A program made the translations under genes and the position numbers. DNA of 64,000 nt, taken from assembly GCF_004349355.1 (NCBI RefSeq), contig NZ_SMFK01000004.1:190608-254607 (forward strand), read 5' to 3'. Under the pieces are notes generated by a model, which saw nothing but the letters and a program-made list of their open reading frames with translations, made no database searches and was not told the origin of the DNA. Origin of the DNA: Flavobacterium cellulosilyticum (GTDB taxonomy: Bacteria; Bacteroidota; Bacteroidia; Flavobacteriales; Flavobacteriaceae). Below, in pieces: positions 26,570 through 34,406 of this stretch (position 1 is the first letter of the stretch; the number at the start of each line of letters is the position of its first letter).

Positions 26570-27853
26570 TTATTTTCTTACAAAAGGCGGTAGCAATTTA
26601 GTGGAGACTTCGCCGAATCCAATTCTAACACCGTTGTTTTTACAAAAGCCTTTGATGGTTACAATATCTCCATCGTTAATAAATTTACGTTCGGAACCAT
26701 CTAGTAATTTTATTGGTTTTTTTCCTCCCCAGGTTAATTCTAACATGGAACCATAACTATCAGGTGTTGGGCCTGAAATCGTCCCAGAACCCATCATATC
26801 TCCTGAATTTACGCGACATCCATTTGAAGTGTGATGTGCTAATTGTTGGCTCATCGACCAATAGATGTGCTTAAAATTGGATTTAGATACAATAGTTGCT
26901 TCTCCTTTTTCAGGTTGTATGGCAACTTCTAAGTGAATGTCAAAATTATTTTTTCCTTTGGATTGTAAATAAGGAAGTGGAGCAGGATTTTGATTTGGAC
27001 CTTTAGTTCTAAAAGGTTCCAACGCATCCATGGTTACAATCCATGGCGAGATTGAGGAGGCAAAGTTTTTAGCCAAAAAGGGACCGAGTGGCCAGGATTC
27101 CCATTTTTGAATATCGCGAGCGCTCCAATCATTCAATAAAACCATACCGAAAATATAGTCTTCGGCTTCATTTACAGGAATGTTTTCTCCCCTAACATTT
27201 ACATCAGTTGTAATAAATGCAGTTTCTAATTCAAAATCAACCATTCTTGAAGGTCCAAAAACAGGAGGTATTTCATCCTCTGGTAAAGTTTGTCCCATAG
27301 GTCTGTGAATGGCAATGCCGGAAGGAATTATAGAGGAACTTCTTCCATGATAACCTACAGGCATGTGACACCAATTAATCGGAATAACATTTTCTGGTAA
27401 ATTAAATATTTTACCTAGGTTGGTGGCATGTTCTTTACTGGAATAAAAATCAGTGTAATCACCAATTAATACAGGTAATTGCATTTCAATATGTTCTAGT
27501 TCATATATAATTCGATCACGGTGTATTTTATTATCTCTAAGTTTTGCATTAGTTTCATCAAACAATTCAGCCAATCTATTTCTGACTAATCTCCAAGTTT
27601 TTTTTCCATCTGAAATAAAATCATTCAAGGTGTCTTGCATGAAAATATCATCAGTCAAATCGATGCCTTCAAAGTAATTTAACTGTTGTAAAGCTCCCAT
27701 ATCTATAGCGCAATCACCTATTCGGGTCCCTATAGTGATCACATCATCTTTTGTTATAAAAACACCAAATGGTATATTCTGAATGGGGAAGTCACTGTTT
27801 TCGGGGACATTAATCCAGGATTTTCTGTCTATATTGTTTGCTGATATTAGCAT
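26570..27853 (-). CDS. fahA: Fumarylacetoacetase
   Basis: 427 residues. Last step of tyrosine/homogentisate breakdown: cleaves fumarylacetoacetate to fumarate and acetoacetate. The N-terminus RKSWINVPENSDFPIQNIPF is the family hallmark. The metal-site and active region include YTDFYSSKEHATNLG, MVDFELETAFITT, LNDWSARDIQKWE, and GDMMGSGTISGPTPDSYG. Monocistronic with its own terminator and a near-perfect promoter shared with glyA's control region. Confidence 0.97.
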   Translation of the reverse strand: MLISANNIDRKSWINVPENSDFPIQNIPFGVFITKDDVITIGTRIGDCAIDMGALQQLNYFEGIDLTDDIFMQDTLNDFISDGKKTWRLVRNRLAELFDETNAKLRDNKIHRDRIIYELEHIEMQLPVLIGDYTDFYSSKEHATNLGKIFNLPENVIPINWCHMPVGYHGRSSSIIPSGIAIHRPMGQTLPEDEIPPVFGPSRMVDFELETAFITTDVNVRGENIPVNEAEDYIFGMVLLNDWSARDIQKWESWPLGPFLAKNFASSISPWIVTMDALEPFRTKGPNQNPAPLPYLQSKGKNNFDIHLEVAIQPEKGEATIVSKSNFKHIYWSMSQQLAHHTSNGCRVNSGDMMGSGTISGPTPDSYGSMLELTWGGKKPIKLLDGSERKFINDGDIVTIKGFCKNNGVRIGFGEVSTKLLPPFVRK

Positions 27854-27886
27854 AATCTGTTAATTTTTTTGTTGAAAATTATATAT

Positions 27887-27917
27887 CAAATATATTATAA
27901 TCTAACTGTTTACCAAA
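27887..27917 (-). promoter_or_regulatory. Promoter of fahA
   Basis: On the minus strand TTTG (27914-27917), exactly 19 bases, then TATATTTG (27887-27894): a perfect Bacteroidetes promoter. Its -33 box sits within the spacer of the divergent glyA promoter. Confidence 0.75.
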
Positions 27918-27927
27918 CGTTTTTTTG

Positions 27928-27935
27928 TATTTTTG
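27928..27935 (+). promoter_or_regulatory. -7 box of glyA
   Basis: TATTTTTG, 25 bases before the glyA ATG. The position for a -33 box reads ACTG, a weak match. It lies 11 bases from the fahA -33 box, so the two promoters overlap. Confidence 0.6.
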
Positions 27936-27960
27936 CCACAAATTAACTTAAATCAAAGAA

Positions 27961-29235
27961 ATGCAACGCGACGAACAAATTTTTGACCTTATTATAGAGG
28001 AACAAGACAGACAAATTCATGGATTAGAGCTTATAGCTTCTGAGAATTTTGTAAGTGATGAAGTAATGGAAGCAGCTGGTTCTGTTTTAACCAATAAATA
28101 TGCCGAGGGTTACCCTGGCAAGAGATACTACGGCGGTTGCGAAGTAGTTGATATTGTGGAACAAATTGCTATCGATAGAGCTAAAGAATTATTTGGTGCT
28201 GCTTATGCTAATGTGCAACCACACTCTGGTTCACAAGCAAACTCATCCGTTTTTCATGCATGTTTGAAACCAGGAGATAAAATCTTAGGATTCGATTTAT
28301 CGCATGGTGGTCACTTGACTCACGGTTCTCCAGTGAACTTTTCAGGACGAATCTATAATCCAACTTTTTACGGAGTTGATAAAGAAACAGGACGATTGAA
28401 TTATGATAAAATTCAAGAAATTGCAACAAAAGAACAACCTAAACTAATCATTGCAGGAGCTTCGGCCTATTCTCGTGATATGGATTTTGAGCGTTTTAGA
28501 GTAATTGCTGATAGTGTTGGAGCTATTTTATTAGCTGATATTTCTCATCCTGCTGGGCTTATCGCCAAAGGTTTGATGAATGATCCAATTCCTCATTGTC
28601 ATATTGTAACTACAACAACTCACAAAACTTTACGTGGACCACGCGGTGGTTTGATTTTGATGGGTAAAGATTTCCCAAACACAATGGGATTAACTACTCC
28701 AAAAGGTGAAATCAGAATGATGTCTTCATTATTAGATTTAGCGGTGTTTCCTGGTAATCAAGGAGGTCCATTAATGCATATTATCGCTGCTAAAGCAGTA
28801 GCTTTTGGTGAAGCATTGCAAGATGAATTTTTCACATATGCAATGCAATTGCAAAAAAATGCAAATGCTATGGCAGATGCTTTTGTAAAAAGAGGATACA
28901 ATATCATTTCTGGAGGAACAGACAATCACATGATGTTGATTGATTTGCGAAACAAAGGAATTTCTGGTAAAGAAGCTGAAAATGCATTAGTAAAAGCTGA
29001 AATTACAGTGAATAAAAACATGGTGCCTTTTGATGATAAATCACCATTTGTAACTTCTGGAATTCGTGTTGGAACTGCAGCAATAACCACACGTGGGCTT
29101 GTTGAAGAAGACATGGAAACTATTGTTGCTTTAATCGATAGAGTATTGGTAGATCATACTAATGAAGCTGTTATCGAAGCTGTAGCTGCTGAAGTTAACG
29201 AAATGATGGGCGAAAGAGCTATTTTCGTTTTCTAA
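27961..29235 (+). CDS. glyA: Serine hydroxymethyltransferase
   Basis: 424 residues. Interconverts serine and glycine, loading tetrahydrofolate with a one-carbon unit. Family segments: [40 protein letters not shown] and the PLP-lysine site [14 protein letters not shown]. Full length and intact. Divergent from fahA with overlapping promoters, followed by a strong terminator. Confidence 0.98.
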   Translation: MQRDEQIFDLIIEEQDRQIHGLELIASENFVSDEVMEAAGSVLTNKYAEGYPGKRYYGGCEVVDIVEQIAIDRAKELFGAAYANVQPHSGSQANSSVFHACLKPGDKILGFDLSHGGHLTHGSPVNFSGRIYNPTFYGVDKETGRLNYDKIQEIATKEQPKLIIAGASAYSRDMDFERFRVIADSVGAILLADISHPAGLIAKGLMNDPIPHCHIVTTTTHKTLRGPRGGLILMGKDFPNTMGLTTPKGEIRMMSSLLDLAVFPGNQGGPLMHIIAAKAVAFGEALQDEFFTYAMQLQKNANAMADAFVKRGYNIISGGTDNHMMLIDLRNKGISGKEAENALVKAEITVNKNMVPFDDKSPFVTSGIRVGTAAITTRGLVEEDMETIVALIDRVLVDHTNEAVIEAVAAEVNEMMGERAIFVF

Positions 29236-29258
29236 AATAAACAATATTTCAAATTTAT

Positions 29259-29305
29259 ATTTCACTAGTTTGTATCATAAAATGATACAGATTAGTGAAA
29301 TTTTT
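29259..29305 (+). terminator. Intrinsic terminator of glyA
   Basis: ATTTCACTA...TGTATCAT, loop AAA, ATGATACA...TAGTGAAAT followed by TTTTT: a long near-perfect stem with one internal loop, starting 23 bases after the glyA stop. Confidence 0.85.
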
Positions 29306-29348
29306 GTTTATACCTATTCAATTCAAATAATAATTCCGCTTTATTTCG

Positions 29349-29356
29349 TAATTTTG
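29349..29356 (+). promoter_or_regulatory. -7 box of guaC
   Basis: TAATTTTG, 33 bases before the guaC start, right after the glyA terminator, so guaC is transcribed independently. No good -33 box. Confidence 0.5.
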
Positions 29357-29389
29357 GAATAGTACATATGTACTATAAATCAGTTAAAG

Positions 29390-30430
29390 ATGAGAATAGA
29401 AACAGAAATGAAATTAGGGTTCAAGGATGTGATGATTCGGCCCAAAAGATCAATATTAAAAAGTCGTTCTCAGGTGTCATTAGAAAGAGAATTCAAATTT
29501 TTGCATAGCAATACCGTCTGGGAAGGAGTGCCAATAATAGCGGCAAACATGGATACGGTTGGAACATTTTCTATGGCAGAAGTTTTAGCTAAAGAGAAAC
29601 TTTTTACAGCAATTCATAAACATTATTCCGTTCAAGAATGGAATGATTTTTTAGCTACTATTTCCCCAGAAGTGTATGATTATATTGCGATTAGTACAGG
29701 AACGGGAAAAAACGATTCGATTAAATTAGCTGAAATATTCAAAAATAATCCTTTGTTAAAATTCATTTGTATTGATGTCGCTAACGGATATTCGGAGCAT
29801 TTTGTGAATTTTGTACAAGAAACCCGTAAGCAATATCCCGATAAAGTCATAATAGCGGGCAATGTGGTTACTGGTGAAATGGTCGAAGAATTATTATTAG
29901 CTGGAGCTGATATTATTAAGGTAGGGATTGGACCTGGTTCTGTTTGTACTACTAGAATAAAAACAGGTGTGGGTTATCCTCAACTGTCTGCTATAATTGA
30001 ATGTGCTGATGCTGCTCATGGATTGGGTGGACATATTATTAGTGATGGAGGCTGTTCGACTCCTGGCGATGTAGCAAAAGCCTTTGGTGCAGGAGCCGAT
30101 TTTGTGATGTTAGGTGGAATGTTAGCTGGGCATACTGAAAGTGGTGGTGAATTAATCGAAATACAAGGAAAGCAATTTAAACAGTTTTATGGAATGAGTT
30201 CTACAACAGCAATGGATAAACACGTGGGTGGCGTTGCTGAATACAGAGCAAGTGAAGGTAAAACTGTGCAAGTACCTTATAGAGGTTCAGTTGCAGCTAC
30301 ATTAAAAGATATTCTTGGCGGTTTGCGCAGTGCATGTACGTATGTAGGTGCATCGCGATTAAAAGAATTGACCAAAAGAACTACTTTTATTAGAGTTTCA
30401 GAACAGGAAAATACGGTATATACAAAATAA
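29390..30430 (+). CDS. guaC: GMP reductase
   Basis: 346 residues. Converts GMP to IMP and ammonia with NADPH. The IMPDH/GMPR active-site stretch [20 protein letters not shown] (catalytic Cys) and the length, without CBS domains, fit GMP reductase rather than IMPDH. Start [25 protein letters not shown] gene starts 2 bases after the stop codon, so the two form a unit. Confidence 0.95.
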   Translation: MRIETEMKLGFKDVMIRPKRSILKSRSQVSLEREFKFLHSNTVWEGVPIIAANMDTVGTFSMAEVLAKEKLFTAIHKHYSVQEWNDFLATISPEVYDYIAISTGTGKNDSIKLAEIFKNNPLLKFICIDVANGYSEHFVNFVQETRKQYPDKVIIAGNVVTGEMVEELLLAGADIIKVGIGPGSVCTTRIKTGVGYPQLSAIIECADAAHGLGGHIISDGGCSTPGDVAKAFGAGADFVMLGGMLAGHTESGGELIEIQGKQFKQFYGMSSTTAMDKHVGGVAEYRASEGKTVQVPYRGSVAATLKDILGGLRSACTYVGASRLKELTKRTTFIRVSEQENTVYTK

Positions 30431-30432
30431 GT

Positions 30433-30930
30433 ATGATAGTAATTTATAAAGCTACTGTCGTTGATATTGAAACTATTCAGGCAATTGCAAAAGAAACATG
30501 GCCTGTTGCTTATCGTGATATTTTATCCAAAACACAATTGGATTATATGTTGAACCAAATGTATTCCGATTCTGTATTGAAAGAAAGTATAATTAACAAA
30601 GAGCATCATTTTATACTAGCCAAAGAAAATGATATTTGTCTTGGCTTTGCGTCATTCGAACATCATTATTTAAATAAAGAGACAACTCGGATTCATAAGT
30701 TATACATTTTGCCTTCTATTCAAGGGAGAGGCGTTGGAAAACTCTTAGTTGATGCTGTTGTGAATTTTGCGCAAGAAAAAAAATCCACTTCACTTTCGTT
30801 AAATGTAAACAGATATAACAAAGCAGTTATTTTTTATAAAAAAAATGGATTTGAGATTATCGCAGAAGAAGATATAGAAATCGGTAACGGATTTTTAATG
30901 GAAGATTATAAGATGGAAAAGAAAATATAA
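30433..30930 (+). CDS. GNAT-family N-acetyltransferase
   Basis: 165 residues. The acetyl-CoA motif region IHKLYILPSIQGRGVGKLLV and the C-terminal LNVNRYNKAVIFYKKNGFEI are classical for GNAT enzymes. Close to, and probably co-translated with, guaC. The substrate is unknown. Its stop codon abuts the stop of the convergent pentapeptide-repeat gene with no gap. Confidence 0.9.
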   Translation: MIVIYKATVVDIETIQAIAKETWPVAYRDILSKTQLDYMLNQMYSDSVLKESIINKEHHFILAKENDICLGFASFEHHYLNKETTRIHKLYILPSIQGRGVGKLLVDAVVNFAQEKKSTSLSLNVNRYNKAVIFYKKNGFEIIAEEDIEIGNGFLMEDYKMEKKI

Positions 30931-31500
30931 TTATGAAATAACAAGATCATGTTTGAATAACAATCCTTTTACTTCACCAAGAGAGAAAACAGCTTTTTTG
31001 ATTTTGGTTTTCGTAGGGTCGATGGTGTAGTTGTAACTGGTTTTAAAATTGGCTTTATTGGCATTGGCTTTGCCAAATTCAGAACGGTACAAATCGCAAT
31101 TATCGAAAACCACTTCAGTTAAATCGGTGCTCATAAAGTCAACAGCAATGATGCTACAATCCACAAAGCTTGTTCCTTTAATTTTCAGGGTGTAAAATTT
31201 GGAGAAATCCAAGATGCATTCTTTGAAATGAATTTCAAAAATGAGCTTGTCGCACATCGAAAAATTGACGTCTTCTATTTTGCAATGATTAAAAAATACA
31301 GTTCTTAAAGCGACATGATTGATTTTTGCGCCACTAAAAATACAATCATTAAAAGTACAATCAATAAAAACTACGCCAATAAAATTGCATTCCGAAAAAT
31401 CACAATGGTTGAAATTACAGCCTTCAAATTCTTGTAAATTGAGTTCCTGTTCACTGTAAGTGAGGTTGTTGTATTCGACTTGAAGGAAATAATCTGGCAT
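30931..31500 (-). CDS. Pentapeptide-repeat protein
   Basis: 189 residues made mostly of A(D/N)LXX-like units, for example EGCNFNHCDFSECNFIGVVF and CTFNDCIFSGAKI, then LTEVVFDNCDLYRSEFGKAN. This gives a right-handed quadrilateral beta-helix. Length and Cys-rich repeats recall the Qnr/MfpA-like group that mimics DNA and protects gyrase, but that is only a resemblance. No signal peptide. Confidence 0.88.
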   Translation of the reverse strand: MPDYFLQVEYNNLTYSEQELNLQEFEGCNFNHCDFSECNFIGVVFIDCTFNDCIFSGAKINHVALRTVFFNHCKIEDVNFSMCDKLIFEIHFKECILDFSKFYTLKIKGTSFVDCSIIAVDFMSTDLTEVVFDNCDLYRSEFGKANANKANFKTSYNYTIDPTKTKIKKAVFSLGEVKGLLFKHDLVIS

Positions 31501-32627
31501 TTTTTATTTTTTAGATTTGCACATTCAAATCTGCGATGTACTTTTTAAATTTTTAATAGATGTAACCATAGTAAGTGGATTGAATTTGTTAACATAGAAT
31601 ATATTGGTCACAAATTTAGTTCAAAACTAAACACTTTTGATACATTTCCCAAGTCAAATGCATTAAAAGCCTAATAATTAATAACGTTAATTTTACAAAT
31701 AGGTCGTCCCGCTGGAGCTTATTAATTGGCATATTTAATTCTCTATTAACAGAATGTCCCTTTGGGACCTAAATAATGCTCTATAGGACTACTATTGTTT
31801 GTAGCAATTCATGAGTTTGGGTTTGTTACCTTCTCAGGACGACATGTTTTCTATGCAATCCCTAAAAAAAAATGGTTTTTTATGAGTTTGACCTGTTTTT
31901 TGGTAAACCTTAAATAGCTTCTTCTGATTAATGGGTATCGAGCTCGTGTACCTTTTCGTTGGTCATAGACGGAAAGTTGGAAAACCTCTATGTTCTTGAT
32001 GCCATTTCGCCAACCTGTCAAATCAGAAAGAAACTTATTAAAGTAGCCATTTGAAAAGCCATTTCCCATTTTTTGCTGAAGTATAGATATATGATTCCAG
32101 ATGTTAATTTAAAAAAAAAATAGAAAAGCTGATATGTTACAAATGCGCAAATATTTTATTTATTGTGTCTTGAGTGGAAATCTGCAATTAATACCGCGCT
32201 TGAAGTTTGCTTTTCAATAGCATTTCGTGATTTTTTCGACTCATGATTTTTCTACTTTAAATATTTTTTGAACGTTGAGCACTCGCCTAAAAAATGATCT
32301 AGAAGTTAAACAAATGTATTTCATTCATTTCAAAAAGCATTACATAATTTTAAAAAGGAGTTGTATTATTCACACATTTAGTGGCGAAAGTCAATTTATG
32401 ATATAAGAGGCATGAAAAGTAAAAAAAAACTGCATTTGTCGTTACTTTTATAGGACACATACAAACCATTTTATGAGGATTTAACACTAAATTTAGCAAT
32501 TAAATAATGAATGATCTTGTTGTCAATAAAATTAAGATTGGGAAATCTAAATATATAGATTTCGTTTTTAATCGCAATTGGGTTTTTTTGCGTAATTTTA
32601 AAATATGAAATCAATTCCGAAAAAAAT
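31501..32627. other. 1.1 kb gene-free stretch upstream of cheB, with remnants of dispersed repeats
   Basis: Between about 31700 and 31850 there are several GTCC...GGAC micro-palindromes (GTCGTCCCGCTGGAGC, GTCCCTTTGGGACCTAAATA, CTCAGGACGACATG) and TGTTTGTAG strings, a pattern I recall from repeated flavobacterial intergenic elements. A 72-codon minus-strand frame at 31851-32069 matches no family I know. The rest is AT-rich and unrecognised. It lies between native genes and the GC-rich cheB gene. Confidence 0.45.
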
Positions 32628-33620
32628 ATGTATATAGTCGTTGTTGGTACGTCCGCAGGCGGAATGAAATCGCTTGTAGCGCTGGTTGAGCAGCTTCCTG
32701 AAGATTTTCCTGCTCCTTTATTGATTGTTCAACATATCTCTGCCGATGCTACAGGAGAAGTTTTGCTGAAAAAATTAAATAAAATTGGGAAATTAAAATG
32801 TATTCATGCCAAACAGGGGGGAATTATTCAGGCCGGTCATATTTATCTAGCACCTTCCGATCATCACCTGATGATTGAAAAGAAAGGTCGTTTGGTTGTC
32901 TCCAAGGGTGCGCAGGAAAACCGTTCACGTCCTGCAATTGACCCTTTATTCAGGTCGGCAGCAGCTTGTTTTGGGAACAGGACCGTAGGAATACTTTTAT
33001 CCGGAAATCTTGATGACGGAACTGCAGGACTGATTGCCATCCAAAAGTGCGGCGGTACTAGCATAATTCAGGATCCATCAGATGCAGATTATCCCGACAT
33101 GCCTAAAAATGCATTGAACCAAATGAAGCCTGATTTTTGTATACCGATAGTAGAAATAGGAGGTGTTCTTTCAACTCTGATGACTAGAAAACCGAAAAAG
33201 CAACCGGCAATTCCTGTGGATATATTAAAAGAGGTTAAGATAGCCGAGCGTGTATTGAGCGATCTGCCTTCGGTCAACTCACTCGGAGAGCAAGTGCCGT
33301 TCAACTGCCCGGGCTGTGGTGGAGTTTTATGGAAAATGAACAAAGGGCCTGGTTTGCGATATCGATGCCATACGGGCCATGCCTATACGGCGGAGGTATT
33401 ATTGGCGGAGCAAACCAAGAAGATAGAAGAAACTATGTGGACTGCCTTACGAATGTTTGAAGAAAGGAAAAATCTTCTGACTACTATCGCTAAGGAACAA
33501 AAAGGAGCTGTTGCTGCGTCTGCCAACGAAAGGGCTAAAATGTCACAGGTGCATATTGACAGAATCAGGGCCGTTTTATTGACTGATGATAAATCAAATA
33601 TTAGTGATTCTCCTGTATGA
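32628..33620 (+). CDS. cheB: Orphan CheB-type protein-glutamate methylesterase, GC-rich
   Basis: 330 residues. The CheB esterase domain starts at once (no receiver domain): VVGTSAGGMKSL (catalytic Ser), LLIVQHISADATG (catalytic His) and LSGNLDDGTAGLIAI (catalytic Asp). A C-terminal extension holds a CxxC...C/H patch (PFNCPGCGGVLWKM, RYRCHTGHAYTAE) and a helix-rich end; this CheB-plus-zinc-ribbon form is common in non-chemotactic orphan CheBs. No CheR, CheA or receptor gene is near. G+C is high for the window: my count gives 64 of 120 bases at 33241-33360 and 33 of 60 at 32641-32700, against about a third elsewhere. It likely came by transfer. Confidence 0.9.
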   Translation: MYIVVVGTSAGGMKSLVALVEQLPEDFPAPLLIVQHISADATGEVLLKKLNKIGKLKCIHAKQGGIIQAGHIYLAPSDHHLMIEKKGRLVVSKGAQENRSRPAIDPLFRSAAACFGNRTVGILLSGNLDDGTAGLIAIQKCGGTSIIQDPSDADYPDMPKNALNQMKPDFCIPIVEIGGVLSTLMTRKPKKQPAIPVDILKEVKIAERVLSDLPSVNSLGEQVPFNCPGCGGVLWKMNKGPGLRYRCHTGHAYTAEVLLAEQTKKIEETMWTALRMFEERKNLLTTIAKEQKGAVAASANERAKMSQVHIDRIRAVLLTDDKSNISDSPV

Positions 33621-33713
33621 TTTTTTGATATAAAAACCAATTTTAATATGGGATTATTGTTTTTTAAAGACTGAGTACTTACAAAGTTTATCTAAATACT
33701 TTATCATGATTTT

Positions 33714-33902
33714 TTAAAGATGTACATTCATCAAATTACCGAAAAGACCAATCACTTTTATTAGCCAAACAATCACAAGAATTACAACCAGAATTTGAAA
33801 TATTTTTTTGATTGGAAGATCCCAAAGGGAATTAGCTATTGACGAGCCAAAAGAAAGCCTACTATAAACATTATCCGATTTAATGTCAAAAGATAATCTA
33901 TT
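33714..33902 (-). pseudogene. Remnant of a small membrane protein, no start codon
   Basis: An open frame of 62 residues ends in SSIANSLWDLPIKKIF, a hydrophobic helix (ILVVILVIVWLIKVIGLF) and GNLMNVHL before a TAA at 33714-33716. There is no usable ATG, GTG or TTG between the upstream in-frame TGA and the hydrophobic part. The amphipathic segment followed by one helix looks like true protein sequence, so this is probably the 3' part of a broken small gene. Family not recognised. Confidence 0.4.
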
Positions 33903-33923
33903 TCAGAAGAACTATAAAAAAGC

Positions 33924-33957
33924 AAAACCCTAAACATTTTTAAGTGTTTAGGGTTTT
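33924..33957 (-). terminator. Intrinsic terminator of tRNA-Arg
   Basis: AAAACCCTAAACA and its exact complement TGTTTAGGGTTTT form a 13-base stem with an 8-base loop, starting 6 bases beyond the tRNA 3' end on the minus strand. The A/T-rich arms give U-rich ends in both directions. Confidence 0.8.
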
Positions 33958-33963
33958 ATTTTG

Positions 33964-34037
33964 TGACCTTGACTGGATTCAAACCAGTAACCTCTTGAGC
34001 CGTAATCAAGTGCGCTATTCAGTTGCGCCACAAGGCC
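33964..34037 (-). tRNA. tRNA-Arg (anticodon ACG)
   Basis: 74 bases on the minus strand. Acceptor arms GGCCTTG and CAAGGTC (one G-U pair) with discriminator A; D arm GCGCAACTGAATAGCGC; anticodon stem CTTGA/TCAAG around loop TTACGGC, so anticodon ACG (wobble I34 reads CGU, CGC and CGA); T arm TACTGGTTTGAATCCAGTC with TTTGAATC loop. CCA is not encoded. Promoter and terminator flank it directly. Confidence 0.95.
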
Positions 34038-34094
34038 TTTATACTTCACTTAATTTCTATTTTCATAGGTTTTCAGTGAACGCGTTTGCGGGTG

Positions 34095-34125
34095 CAAATA
34101 TAGGTAATTTTTGCAATCGTGCAAA
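34095..34125 (-). promoter_or_regulatory. Promoter of tRNA-Arg
   Basis: Minus strand TTTG (34122-34125), exactly 19 bases, TATATTTG (34095-34102): a perfect match to the Bacteroidetes consensus, placed about 58 bases before the tRNA 5' end. Confidence 0.8.
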
Positions 34126-34155
34126 CCTAAACGCGAAATTATATCGATTTTTTTT

Positions 34156-34183
34156 CAAATCTCAAATCTCAAATCTCAAATCT
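34156..34183. repeat. Heptamer tandem repeat (CAAATCT)x4
   Basis: Four perfect copies of CAAATCT just downstream (minus strand) of the 47-residue gene. A slippage-prone simple repeat; no coding role. Confidence 0.8.
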
Positions 34184-34187
34184 GAAA

Positions 34188-34331
34188 TTAAGAATCTAAT
34201 GCTCTTGTAGTTATATAATAACGATAGCCAATAATTGCCAATTGCCATTTTGTGGCTTTGGCTAAATCCAACCTTTTTTTGGTGAAACTTGGCAGGAATA
34301 CTTTGTTTATTTGGGCAATAATTTTAAACAT
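34188..34331 (-). CDS. Small basic protein, 47 residues (often labelled SsrA-binding protein by annotation pipelines)
   Basis: ATG at 34329-34331, TAA at 34188-34190. The sequence begins MFKIIAQINKVFLPSFTKKR and continues with LDLAKATKWQLAIIGYRYYI. It matches in outline a short flavobacterial protein I recall being annotated as SsrA-binding protein, with the same MFK-L-K-NK...PSLTKK...DLAKA...QLA-IG-R arrangement. It is far too short for SmpB (about 150 residues), so that label is doubtful. Basic, one possible amphipathic helix, function unknown. Upstream of the tRNA promoter. Confidence 0.75.
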   Translation of the reverse strand: MFKIIAQINKVFLPSFTKKRLDLAKATKWQLAIIGYRYYITTRALDS

Positions 34332-34355
34332 AGCTGTTTTTTTCAAAGATATAAA

Positions 34356-34386
34356 AAAAGACGGTCTTGATGAGGAACCGTCTTTT
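34356..34386 (-). terminator. Intrinsic terminator of the BlaI-BlaR1-type operon
   Basis: AAAAGACGGT and its complement ACCGTCTTTT form a 10-base stem with an 11-base loop; on the minus strand the downstream arm ends in U. It lies 21 bases past the stop of the M56 gene. Confidence 0.75.
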
Positions 34387-34406
34387 GTGATGTTTTCAAT
34401 CTAAAT

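Larger units (their letters stand above)
33621..33963. other. Gap between cheB and tRNA-Arg
   Basis: Holds the remnant small membrane protein frame (33714-33902) and the tRNA terminator. No repeat of the tRNA 3' end was found here. Confidence 0.45.

Noticed and set aside
31851..32069. 72-codon minus-strand frame (MGNGFSNGYFNKFL...)
   Set aside because: Looks partly protein-like but matches no family I know, and lies in repeat-remnant DNA; could be part of an eroded element but not supportable as a gene.
33714..34037. att site or direct repeat of the tRNA-Arg end next to cheB
   Set aside because: I searched by eye for the tRNA 3'-end string in 31.5-33.9 kb and found no second copy.
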